This document shows, in pieces, positions 26,820 through 34,799 of a stretch of DNA of 64,000 nt. The notes beneath the pieces were generated by a model. The model saw nothing but the letters and a program-made list of their open reading frames with translations, did no database searches and was not told the DNA's origin. The stretch lies in the NCBI RefSeq assembly GCF_026340975.1, contig NZ_JAPEOS010000002.1, positions 1,671,001 to 1,735,000 on the forward strand, written 5' to 3'. A program made the position numbers and the translations under genes. The stretch's first letter is position 1, and each line of letters starts with the position of its first letter. Origin of the DNA: Streptomyces sp. NBC_01214. Its GTDB lineage: Bacteria > Actinomycetota > Actinomycetes > Streptomycetales > Streptomycetaceae.

Positions 26820-28730
26820 ATGACGGACAAGACACAGCACCGGCGCCGGGTCGGATCCGTACGCCCCAGCCACCTGATGTACACGGGCGGTGTGGGCGCT
26901 CTGGTCGACCTGCCCAACTTCGCCGTCCTGGTGCGGGGCATCGACGACTGGCAGTACGACGCGTTCGAGTGGGCGGACCTGAAGGAACCGCGGCTGCTGC
27001 GGGCCGTCAACGGCCTGATAGGAGACCCGTACGGCGCCCAGGTCACCCAGTTGCGGCCCGCGCCCTGGATGGACGGCACGGACAGCGACCCCAACGGCCC
27101 CGCATCCCGCGTCGGCGTCCCCGTCCTGCCCTTCCCCCAGTGGCTGCGCTGCACCGCCTGCAACGCCCTCGGCGGCCTCGACTCGAAGATCTTCAAGTTC
27201 GAGAACGCCAAGCCCCGGCGCCCCGACCAGGCACGCTTCTTCCACGACAACTGCACCGCCAAGCGCAAGGGCAAGCGCCCGCTCGCCGTCGCGGCGCGCT
27301 TCGTCCTGGTCTGCCAGGCCGGACACCTGGACGACTTCCCGTACGCGTCGTTCGTCCACCGCGGCGGGAACTGCGCGGAGGCCAGCCACCCGCGGCTGGA
27401 GATGCTCGACCACGGCGGCAACCAGGCGGCCAACGTCAAGGTGCGCTGCGTGAACTGCAACAGCGAGCGCAACATCCGCGACGCCATGGGACAGCGCGGC
27501 GAGATCACCCTGCCCCACTGCCGGGGCCGCCACCCCCACCTGGCGACCTTCGACCCGGCAGGCTGCAAGCAGCAGCCCAAGCCGCTCGTCATCGGCGCCT
27601 CGAACCAGTGGTTCGCGCAGACGCTCAGCGTCCTGGCGGTGCCGCCGACCAGCGGCAGCGCCCTGCAGGGCAAGGTGGAACAGCTCTGGGAACAGCTGCA
27701 GAAGGCGAAGTCGCAGGAGTTCCTCGACATGGTCTGGGAGCTCCCGCAGTTCAAGCCGCTGCACCAGTGGAGCCAGTCCGAGGTGTTCGAAGCCATCGAG
27801 GCGTACCGGGCCGCGGGTGCCGAGTCCCAGTCCTCGGAGGCCGTCTCGTACCCGGACCTGCTCACCCCCGAGTGGGAGATCTTCACCAGTCCTCAGCTCC
27901 CGGAGCCGACCGAGGACTTCGCGCTGCGCGACGTTCCCGTACCGCCGGCCCTCGACGGGGTCTTCTCCCACGTCGTCCAGGCGGAGCGGCTGCGGGAAGT
28001 ACGGGCGTTGATCGGGTTCACCCGGCTCGACGCCCCCGACCCCGAAGACCCCACTCTGGTGGCCCGCGCACCGCTCTCCCGCAGCCGCGTCCCCGCCTGG
28101 GTGCCGGCCAGCGAGGTGCGGGGCGAGGGCATCTTCCTGAGGGTCTCGGACGAGCTGATGGCCGACTGGGAGCAGCGGGTGGCCGACACGGCGGCGCTCA
28201 AGGCGCACCGCGACGCCTACGTGGAATTCCGCCGCAACCGCTACTCGGGCCGTGTCGAGGACACCGACGACCCGTTGCGGGGCTGGCCGGGCGCGCGGTA
28301 CATCGCGCTGCACACGCTGTCGCACCTGCTGATCCGGGCCATCTCGCTGGAATGCGGCTACTCCTCGGCAAGCCTCTCCGAGCGGATCTACGCAGGCCGC
28401 GAGGACGACCGGCGCACCGGCATCCTGATCTACACTGCGGTCCCCGACGCCGAGGGGACCCTGGGCGGTCTGGTGGCCCTGGCCGAACCGGAGAAGTTCA
28501 GCAGGGTCGTACGGCGCGCGCTCCACGACGCCGAGCGGTGCTCCTCCGACCCGCTGTGCGCCGACCGGCTGCCCCGGCCTCCGCACGAGGACTTCCTGCA
28601 CGGCGCCGCATGCCACGTATGCCTGTTCGTGTCGGAGACGACCTGTGAGCGCGGAAACCGGTTCCTGGACCGGCGGTTCATAGTGCCGATCGACGACCCG
28701 GATCTGGTGCTCCTCAAGGGCCTCACATGA
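26820..28730 (+). CDS. drmB: DISARM DUF1998 protein DrmB
   Basis: 636 aa from ATG 26820; GTG 26814, which overlaps the drmA stop, is an alternative two codons upstream. Several Cys pairs suggest zinc binding (CTAC at about residue 112, a CVNC near 215). The C-terminal DUF1998 domain starts near residue 490 (ARYIALHTLSHLLIRAISLE) and carries the family's clustered cysteines (CSSDPLC, ACHVCLFVSETTCERGN). DrmB binds DrmA in the known complex. The end overlaps drmC by ATGA, so drmA-drmB-drmC are one translationally coupled unit. Confidence 0.93.
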   Translation: MTDKTQHRRRVGSVRPSHLMYTGGVGALVDLPNFAVLVRGIDDWQYDAFEWADLKEPRLLRAVNGLIGDPYGAQVTQLRPAPWMDGTDSDPNGPASRVGVPVLPFPQWLRCTACNALGGLDSKIFKFENAKPRRPDQARFFHDNCTAKRKGKRPLAVAARFVLVCQAGHLDDFPYASFVHRGGNCAEASHPRLEMLDHGGNQAANVKVRCVNCNSERNIRDAMGQRGEITLPHCRGRHPHLATFDPAGCKQQPKPLVIGASNQWFAQTLSVLAVPPTSGSALQGKVEQLWEQLQKAKSQEFLDMVWELPQFKPLHQWSQSEVFEAIEAYRAAGAESQSSEAVSYPDLLTPEWEIFTSPQLPEPTEDFALRDVPVPPALDGVFSHVVQAERLREVRALIGFTRLDAPDPEDPTLVARAPLSRSRVPAWVPASEVRGEGIFLRVSDELMADWEQRVADTAALKAHRDAYVEFRRNRYSGRVEDTDDPLRGWPGARYIALHTLSHLLIRAISLECGYSSASLSERIYAGREDDRRTGILIYTAVPDAEGTLGGLVALAEPEKFSRVVRRALHDAERCSSDPLCADRLPRPPHEDFLHGAACHVCLFVSETTCERGNRFLDRRFIVPIDDPDLVLLKGLT

Positions 28731-29488
28731 GATGGGCACGGCTGCTCAAGGCCGCCGCGGAGGCGGAGGCGGCCGCAGGAGTCCTCGCGCTGGGTGCACT
28801 GGCCGACGGCATAGCAGCCGGACAGCCCCGCGCCACGCTGCTCACGGTCCGGTCGGCCTCCGCCTACACAGAGGCCGCGGCGGCCGTGCTCGATGCGATG
28901 GACGCGGACGGCCTGTCCCGGGAGGAAGCCGCGGCCTGCCTGCACGGGCTGGCCGCCGGCTACGCGCAGCGCGACCGGGAACAGGAGGTCTCCCTGGTGT
29001 GGAGCGGCCCCTCCTCCCACCGGGTGCCCGTACGGTCCACGGACCGGGCGCTCCTGGGGCTGATCGCCGAGGCACGGACAGAGCTGATCCTGATGACCTA
29101 TTCGGCACGGCGGTACCCGCCCCTGACACAGGCGTTGCAGGACGCCTCGGCTCGGGGCGTCGGCCTGGACATCGTCGTGGAGACCCTGCAAGGCGCAGGC
29201 AGCGCCCTTTCCGGCGACGAGCCGGCGAGCGCGTTCACCGATGTGCCGGGAGCACGCCTATGGCACTGGCCCCCGGACAAGAGGATGGAGCTCGGAGCCA
29301 AGACGCACGCCAAGCTGGCCGTGGCCGACCGGCACACGCTCCTGACCACCAGCGCCAACTTCACGCAATCCGGAGTGGACCGCAACATTGAGGCCGGAGC
29401 ACTCATCAGAGGGGGCTCCGCGCCGACGCGGGCCGCGGAACACGTGCTGGAACTCCAGCGCACGGGCGTCCTCCAGCGCTTCTGGTGA
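28727..29488 (+). CDS. drmC: DISARM phospholipase D-like protein DrmC
   Basis: 253 aa, the usual size. One HKD motif is clear (KTHAKLAVAD at about residue 192, followed by SANFTQSGVDRNIEAG). The rest is an N-terminal helical region and the first half of a PLD fold (LILMTYSARRYPP at ~122). Single-HKD members act as dimers. DrmC is part of DISARM in all classes, but in the first described system it was reported to be less essential for protection. Start ATGA overlap with drmB. Confidence 0.92.
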   Translation: MRWARLLKAAAEAEAAAGVLALGALADGIAAGQPRATLLTVRSASAYTEAAAAVLDAMDADGLSREEAAACLHGLAAGYAQRDREQEVSLVWSGPSSHRVPVRSTDRALLGLIAEARTELILMTYSARRYPPLTQALQDASARGVGLDIVVETLQGAGSALSGDEPASAFTDVPGARLWHWPPDKRMELGAKTHAKLAVADRHTLLTTSANFTQSGVDRNIEAGALIRGGSAPTRAAEHVLELQRTGVLQRFW

Positions 29489-29930
29489 CGTCCTTGCGGG
29501 CCGGACGAGATCAGGACCGATGCGAATCGCTCATTTACCTAAGTTCCTGCCGATCACGGACGACGCTCCCGGCGCGTGGCGGGCAATGGACATGACTTCT
29601 CCGAAGGGGGAGGGTCCGCCCGACGCGTAGGTTCCTCTCGTGCATCTCACCGCTCCGAATGCGCTGGTCTACCGGCGGTGATGCGGGCATGCCGTGCACC
29701 CGCTCCCTCCACAGTGCGCTGAGCCGGTTTCTGCCTGGGTCTTCAGCCGGCGGATAGGCGGAGCCCGATCTCGCTCCACTTCGGAGCTCGGGGGGAATCC
29801 TTGGTAGTGCGGCTAGGCAGAAGGGCTGGTCCGACTGGCGCCTTGACGCTCCGGGCGGCCAGCCAGCCGCTCAGTTCGAACCTAAGCTGACCTGCGAATA
29901 TGCTGGCTTCCGCTCCTTGGGACGTGCAAA
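29489..29930. other. Gene-free right end of the island
   Basis: About 440 bp between drmC and the duplicated methyltransferase end. A leftward ORF ends at 29743 but has no ribosome binding site or recognisable family. Part of the motif ACCTGCGAATATG near 29890-29902 resembles ACCTGCGGACATATTG near 3092-3107 at the left end, in the same orientation; this could be the remains of recombinase-binding sites. No integrase is visible. Confidence 0.35.
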
Positions 29931-29989
29931 CGATGACGCACCACGTGGAGTGCGTGGCGATCCTGGAGCCCGTCGAGAAGGCCCGCTGA
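29931..29989. repeat. Right copy of methyltransferase 3' end (attR-like, displaced gene tail)
   Basis: In frame it reads TMTHHVECVAILEP then VEKAR and TGA, the conserved end of the TRAM methyltransferase family, with no gene body upstream. It aligns gap-free to 2945-3003 with a 17-bp identical core. Because a hairpin with TTTT follows directly, this is most simply the host's original 3' end. Confidence 0.65.
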
Positions 29990-30006
29990 CCTGTCGTTCT
30001 CCGAGT

Positions 30007-30043
30007 GTGCGGTCTGGGCGTGACGCGCGGACCGCACCGTTTT
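30007..30043 (+). terminator. Intrinsic terminator after displaced methyltransferase end
   Basis: GTGCGGTC (30007-30014) pairs with GACCGCAC (30030-30037), followed by CGTTTT. It lies 18 nt after the duplicated stop codon, as expected for the original terminator of the methyltransferase gene. Confidence 0.6.
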
Positions 30044-30092
30044 GGGCGAGTCGTCATGCGTGTCCGGCCGTCCGGCTCGGCGGGCGGGAACT

Positions 30093-30317
30093 TCACTCCT
30101 TCGTCGCGGCCGGCACCTGGGCTTCGGCCTCAGGGTCGGCCGGCGTCGACCTGAGCCGCTTGACGAGTGGAGCCACGGCCTCGTGGAAGGCCTTGAGGGT
30201 GCCGACGATCTCGTCGACCGCGGCCACCGCCCGACTGAGCTCCTGGGCGATCTGCTCCGCCTTGTCGACGAGAACTCGGATGTCCGCTACGGGGTCGATC
30301 GTGAGCCGGCGGTTCAT
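30093..30317 (-). CDS. Small hypothetical protein (74 aa)
   Basis: Start chosen at ATG 30317 (MNRRLTIDPVADIR), 12 nt after AGGAGA; a GTG at 30392 is possible but would run into the divergent promoter. Most of the protein is helical (VLVDKAEQIAQELSRAVAAV), probably a short coiled coil, with a loose charged tail. Family not recognised. It is divergent from the XRE gene, 128 bp apart. Confidence 0.55.
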   Translation of the reverse strand: MNRRLTIDPVADIRVLVDKAEQIAQELSRAVAAVDEIVGTLKAFHEAVAPLVKRLRSTPADPEAEAQVPAATKE

Positions 30318-30445
30318 GCGCAACTTCTTTCTCCTGCGGGCGTGACTGCGTCGCACCCGCGGATCGAGGAGACGCGTCGTGGTAGATTTCACGGATTACC
30401 GGTGCTGTGAAACACAAGCTACACGGTTCACGAGGAGTCGGTGAA

Positions 30446-31264
30446 GTGAAAGCGGGATCCAGTTCGGCGGTGGCCTTCGGCCGCGTGTTGCAGGCAGTGC
30501 GCAAACGCTGGTCGAAGACCCAAGGCGATGTCGCCGGCTTCTTCGATCCCAAGCTCTCGGTGGCCGCTGTCTCGATGGCCGAGAGCGGCAGCCGCCCGCC
30601 CAAAACCGAGGCGATGGTCCGCGGCTACGCCGCCGCCCTGGAACTCGACGAGGATGCTCTGCTTCAGCTCTGGTGGGCGATGCAGGGGATGATCGGGATC
30701 GATATCTGGGCCGAGGACCTGCCGGTCCCCCGATGGTGGCGGGAGTACGAGGCGAGTCCTCAGGCAGAGTTCGACTACAACCAAGCCCTTAGTTACGCCA
30801 GAGGCAAGTGGACCCCGAACGAGGACTTCTATGAGCCCTCACTGGAGCTGTTCGCCCTCGCCGAGGCGATCCGCAGCATCCTGATGCGCCTGCTGGGCGA
30901 CTCGTGGGAGGTTGGCTACAAACGCGAGATCGGCCTCCGCGACCCTGTCGACGGGCGCCGCGCAGCGGTCGTCATCGAACTGCGGGCAACGGATTCGGGC
31001 GGGGACGAGTCGGACAGGCCCCTCGAGCCGACGGTCACGTTCGCGTGCCCGGAACCCGCGGCCCGACCTGTCCCGTCCGAGTCGGCGGCGAGGACCAACA
31101 CTGAGGCCATCGCGCCCGACGTGGCATGGATCCTCTCTGCGGTCGAGGCGATGCCCGCCCGCGAGCGGGCGGCCGTCGCCGGATTCATCCGTGGACTGCG
31201 AGAGGGAGCGAGCCTCTTCTCCGAGGAGGTCTCATCCACGCGTACGTCGCCCGGCGAGCGGTGA
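30446..31264 (+). CDS. XRE-like regulator
   Basis: 272 aa from GTG 30446, with GAGGAG 8 nt upstream. Residues ~10-65 form a helix-turn-helix of Cro/C1 type (FGRVLQAVRKRWSKTQGDVA ... VSMAESGSRPPKTEAMVRGY). The middle carries a tryptophan-rich segment (LQLWWAMQGM ... PRWWREYE) and the C-terminal half is unassigned. It probably autoregulates and controls the divergent small gene. The pair lies outside the duplicated end, between the defence island and the RiPP cluster. Confidence 0.7.
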   Translation: MKAGSSSAVAFGRVLQAVRKRWSKTQGDVAGFFDPKLSVAAVSMAESGSRPPKTEAMVRGYAAALELDEDALLQLWWAMQGMIGIDIWAEDLPVPRWWREYEASPQAEFDYNQALSYARGKWTPNEDFYEPSLELFALAEAIRSILMRLLGDSWEVGYKREIGLRDPVDGRRAAVVIELRATDSGGDESDRPLEPTVTFACPEPAARPVPSESAARTNTEAIAPDVAWILSAVEAMPARERAAVAGFIRGLREGASLFSEEVSSTRTSPGER

Positions 31265-31351
31265 CAGCCCAAGGTCCGGGTGGCCTCCGGGTTTCGCCGC
31301 GGGGCCTGGCGCCGGGGTGTGCCGTGCGTCGTCCGGCGTGACGCTCGCGGT

Positions 31352-33001
31352 TCAGCTGTACAGGTCCTTGGCCTGGCGGTTGATGCGGCGGACCGTCCAG
31401 GCCAGGACGGCCGCGGAGCGGACGGCCAGCCACAGGGTGTCGCCGTCAGGGCCGGCGGCCGGGTGGTACGCCACGTGCCACAGGTAGGGCGCCGTCACGA
31501 ACCCCGCGGCCAGCGCGGGAGCCAGCCGCCACAGGACGAACGGGAGGGCCGCGTACCAGTCGAGGGACAGGGCCAGGAGGTCGTAGCGGGGCGCCCCCCG
31601 GTAGGCACCCACCAAGGTGGTGCCGACCAGTGCGGGACCCGCGAGCAGCAGCGCCGTGGCGTACGCACCGAGCGGTCCCGCGGGCGGACCGGACAGCAGG
31701 GCCGCGGCCCAGCCGACACCGCCGGCGGCCCAGAGGAACGCGACCGGTACCGCCAGGTGGGAGAGGGCCAGGACACCGGGCGACAGCGGCAGCAGCAGGG
31801 CGCGGCGCGGCCGGTCCGTGTCCTGGTAGGCGGGTTCGGCCAGCGCGACCGCCGCGAGGTACGGCGGTACGACGAGGAGCAGGCCCACGAACGCCGCCTT
31901 CACGGGGCTGACCGCAGCGTGGCCCGGCTCCGTCAACCAGTCGGCCACCACGCGGAACTGGGCGAACCCGGCGACCAGCGCGGCGCAGGCCAGGACCGGG
32001 CGCCAGGGGTGGCGCAGCAGGACGACCGCGTCCCGCCACAGCGGCAGCGCCCACCGGGAGCTAGGCATCGGGATCCGGGCCGTCCGCCGGCGCCGTCCGC
32101 CGGTCGACTGCAGGACGAGGGTCAGCGCGCGCAGGTCCAGCAGCGTCGCCCCCCGGGTGACCTCCCGCCCGGTGCGGGCCCGGGCGAGGAGCGCGTCCGT
32201 CGGGATGCCCGCCACGGCACGGAACGCCTCCCGTAGGGCACCCGCCGCACACGCGGCGAGGCAGGCCAGCGCCGCCGCCCAGGCCAGGGTCGGGCCGTGC
32301 CCGGCCGCCGTGGCGACGGCCGCGCCCGCCCAGCCCCAGGGGCCGGACCAGGCCGCCACCTCGGTCACCTCGGGCGCCGAGGTTCCGCAGGCGAGCACGG
32401 TCGCTCCGGCCAGTGCCAGACCGCCACCGAGCAGCCGGACCCGGCCCGCCAGGACGGGGCGGGCCTCGGCCACGGCGCCCAGTCCGACCGCGAGGCAGGC
32501 CAGTGCCAGGTGGGCGAGGAGCGCCACGGGAAGGACCTCGTACCGCTCCTCGCCCTGTAGGGCCAGGGCGAGCGCGACGGTCAGCGCACCGGTGGGCAGG
32601 GCCACCGCGCAGGCGACTGCCACGGCCCGCACCAGCCGGGGGCGCAGCAGCCGGCCCCGGTCGCCGGGCAGCGGCAGGAGCCAGGTGATCTCGGCGGGGC
32701 TGAGCAGTACCGGCCCCAGCCGCACGCACAGGGCGATCTGGCCGGCGAACAGCAGCAGCGTGGTGCCGACCACGCCGGCTCGGGCAGCCGCCCCGCCGGA
32801 CCATCCCAGTCCCTGGCCGATGCCCGGTGCCGCCTGGACCAGGCCCGCGAGCACCACCAGTGCGGAGACGGCCGCGCACGCCCAGGTCCACACGTCGTCG
32901 AACCGGGCCCGGCCGGCCCCGCGTTCCCGTCGGGCCCGCGCCGCGGTGGCCACGGCCGCGGCCGTGGCGTCCCGGCCCTCGGCGGCGCTTTCGGTGGTCA
33001 C
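31352..33001 (-). CDS. ABC transporter permease of thiopeptide cluster
   Basis: The GTG at 33001 overlaps the ATPase stop (GTGA); GTG 33007 is an alternative. 549 aa, highly hydrophobic, with many Ala/Leu/Val-rich membrane segments and no soluble domain of note. Its coupling to an ATPase at the end of a thiopeptide operon suggests it exports the product and so contributes to self-protection. The family is not further recognised. It is the last gene of the operon and converges on the XRE gene. Confidence 0.8.
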   Translation of the reverse strand: MTTESAAEGRDATAAAVATAARARRERGAGRARFDDVWTWACAAVSALVVLAGLVQAAPGIGQGLGWSGGAAARAGVVGTTLLLFAGQIALCVRLGPVLLSPAEITWLLPLPGDRGRLLRPRLVRAVAVACAVALPTGALTVALALALQGEERYEVLPVALLAHLALACLAVGLGAVAEARPVLAGRVRLLGGGLALAGATVLACGTSAPEVTEVAAWSGPWGWAGAAVATAAGHGPTLAWAAALACLAACAAGALREAFRAVAGIPTDALLARARTGREVTRGATLLDLRALTLVLQSTGGRRRRTARIPMPSSRWALPLWRDAVVLLRHPWRPVLACAALVAGFAQFRVVADWLTEPGHAAVSPVKAAFVGLLLVVPPYLAAVALAEPAYQDTDRPRRALLLPLSPGVLALSHLAVPVAFLWAAGGVGWAAALLSGPPAGPLGAYATALLLAGPALVGTTLVGAYRGAPRYDLLALSLDWYAALPFVLWRLAPALAAGFVTAPYLWHVAYHPAAGPDGDTLWLAVRSAAVLAWTVRRINRQAKDLYS

Positions 33002-33747
33002 CGCCACGGTGAGACCTCCGCTACGCCGGTCACCTCGGCGGGGGTGCCCAGGGCGGCCGTCCGGCCCCGGTCCAGGAGCAGTACCCGGTCGGCCGTCTCC
33101 TCGACGGTGGCGCGGTCGTGCGAGGCCAGCAGTACGGCCGTGCCGGCGGCCTTCGCCGCCCGCAGTGCGGCGGCCAGCCTGCGCCGGGCGGCGGTGTCCA
33201 GGCGCTGCTCGGGCTCGTCCACGACGATCAGGCGGGCCGGACGGACCAATACCGAGGCGAGCAGCAGCATTTGGCGCTGCCCCGCCGACAGGGCATCGGG
33301 GAAGGCGTCGCCGCGGTGGTCCAGGCCGAGCTCGGCCAGCACCCGGTCGGCGACGGCGTCCGCCCGGGTGCCCAGGCCGTGGGCGGTGGCGACCATCCGT
33401 ATGTGCTCCGCGACGGTGAGGTCGGGAAAGCATTCGGCGCCGTCGAGGAGCAGCCCGACGTCCCGCCGGAAGGCGGGGTCCGCCTCGCGCGGTGCGGCCC
33501 CCGCGAAGCGGACCTCGCCCCGGTCCGGCTGCTGGCGGCCCACGCAGACGCGCAACAGGGTCGACTTGCCCGAGCCGTTGGCGCCGGCGAGGGCCAGACA
33601 ACCGCCGGGCTCCAGGGCCAGGGAGACGTCGGCCAGGACGGTCTCGTCGGCGTAGGCGACGTGGATGTCCTGCGCGTACAGCAGGGCTGCGTTCCGGGCG
33701 GTGTCCTCGGCGGTGTCGTTGGCGGTGTCCTCGGCGGCGTCAGTCAC
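32998..33747 (-). CDS. ABC transporter ATP-binding protein of thiopeptide cluster
   Basis: 249 aa with Walker A GANGSGKST, signature LSAGQRQ, Walker B LIVVDEPEQ and the switch His in LLASHDR. It is a single ATPase domain that needs the adjacent permease. The first ~18 residues are an acidic Thr/Ala/Asp repeat (TANDTAEDTA) from a short tandem DNA repeat. The start overlaps the stop of the elimination gene by 4 bp, placing export in the same operon as biosynthesis. Confidence 0.9.
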   Translation of the reverse strand: MTDAAEDTANDTAEDTARNAALLYAQDIHVAYADETVLADVSLALEPGGCLALAGANGSGKSTLLRVCVGRQQPDRGEVRFAGAAPREADPAFRRDVGLLLDGAECFPDLTVAEHIRMVATAHGLGTRADAVADRVLAELGLDHRGDAFPDALSAGQRQMLLLASVLVRPARLIVVDEPEQRLDTAARRRLAAALRAAKAAGTAVLLASHDRATVEETADRVLLLDRGRTAALGTPAEVTGVAEVSPWR

Positions 33748-34799
33748 GCCCGTCCCCCTTCGCGGCCGGCACCGGCCGTGGCCCGCAGCAACCGGGCAGC
33801 GACCTCCGCCAAAATGTATTCATCATGCACGAATATACCCATGCGATTGAGGGTCATATGGGCGTGGGAGATCAACAAGCCGGACCGGAGCGATGCGTCG
33901 GCCGGGCCGAGGGGCAGGAGGGTGGCCAGCGCCTCGGCCCACGGCGACACCGCCGAGGCCCGTGCGGTGAGCGCCGGAGCGCTCACCCGCCCGCGCGACA
34001 CCAGGAGTTCGGCCCAGTCGGCGGCGTGCTGCGCCAGCAGTTCCGAGGGGAACACCTCCTGCGGGGCGGACCGGGACCAGCCGCTCCAGTAGTCGGCGTG
34101 GGCCCGCAACTGAACCAGGACGGGATCGGCTTCGCCGCCGCCGTCCGGCTGCCCGCCCCCGTCCGGCTGCCCGCCCCCCTGCGCCTGCCCGCCCTCCTGC
34201 GGCGCCCCGGCGCCGGCCGACGCCGCGGCCTTGAGCAGGACTTCGATGCCCAGCAGCCGCAGCCGCAGCTCGTCCAGCCCCGACCCGGCGGCGCGCAGGG
34301 CCAGTTCGCTGGAGAGCGTGAACACCTCCTCGGTCGCCTCCAGCGCCGCCCCGGTGCCGTAGCGGTCGGTCTCCGGCACGTAGCCGGCCGCGTGCACGCC
34401 GGGCGGTAGCACCGTCGCGGCGAGCCGCCGGTCCACGGTCGGGTCGGAGGCGACCGACGCCGCCGCCAGGTCGCCGATGGAGGCCAGGTAGCCCTCGGGG
34501 TCGTGACCGTCGCGGGGCACGTCGGCGAAGGCCCGCCGTACCGCCGCGTCCAGCGCGTCGGGCATGGCGGCACGGCCGGCACCGGGCCGCGGCAGCAGCC
34601 GGATCCGCAGGTGCGGCCCGCCCTCCCAGTAGCGGATGAAGAACCACCGGTGCAGCAGCCCGGCCGCGCGCAGCGGGGCGAGCAGCGCCGGGAGCTGCTC
34701 CCGTACCAGCGGCGTGAGCCGGTCCGTACCCTCGGCGTCGGCGGGTACGTGTACGTGCCAGGACAGCCAGCCGTCGGGGTTGGGGACGGGGGTGCTCAT
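33744..34799 (-). CDS. Thiopeptide-type LanB C-terminal (SpaB_C-like) protein, likely glutamate elimination
   Basis: 351 aa from ATG 34799, which overlaps the dehydrogenase stop. It has the typical SpaB_C/TIGR03891 start (WLSWHVHVPAD) and LLHRWFFIRYWEGGPHLRI. In split LanB systems this fold removes tRNA-derived glutamate from Ser/Thr to give dehydroalanines. It follows the dehydrogenase directly; in lactazole the two activities are fused in LazF, which supports elimination here rather than pyridine formation. A Gly/Gln/Pro repeat (GGGQPDGGGQPDGGG) sits at ~220-240. The assignment between the two SpaB_C-like genes is inference. Confidence 0.75.
   Translation of the reverse strand: MSTPVPNPDGWLSWHVHVPADAEGTDRLTPLVREQLPALLAPLRAAGLLHRWFFIRYWEGGPHLRIRLLPRPGAGRAAMPDALDAAVRRAFADVPRDGHDPEGYLASIGDLAAASVASDPTVDRRLAATVLPPGVHAAGYVPETDRYGTGAALEATEEVFTLSSELALRAAGSGLDELRLRLLGIEVLLKAAASAGAGAPQEGGQAQGGGQPDGGGQPDGGGEADPVLVQLRAHADYWSGWSRSAPQEVFPSELLAQHAADWAELLVSRGRVSAPALTARASAVSPWAEALATLLPLGPADASLRSGLLISHAHMTLNRMGIFVHDEYILAEVAARLLRATAGAGREGGRA

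Larger units (their letters stand above)
2945..29989. mobile_element. ~27 kb defence island inserted at the 3' end of the RNA methyltransferase gene
   Basis: The island lies between the intact methyltransferase stop and a second diverged copy of that gene's 3' end, which is followed by a hairpin plus TTTT that would suit the native terminator. The cargo is almost entirely defence-like: UvrD-RelE-like, GmrSD-like, DUF4365, full DISARM, and several DNA-binding regulators. No recognisable tyrosine or serine recombinase, relaxase or replication gene is visible, so the element is either degenerate or moved in trans. Island identity rests on the end duplication and cargo. Confidence 0.6.

Noticed and set aside
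29743..30096. Leftward 117-aa ORF as integrase remnant
   Set aside because: It crosses the duplicated methyltransferase end, and no catalytic motif of a recombinase is visible.
33002..33601. Extension of the ABC permease frame upstream
   Set aside because: It is an alternate frame of the ATPase gene; the GTGA overlap gives the natural start.
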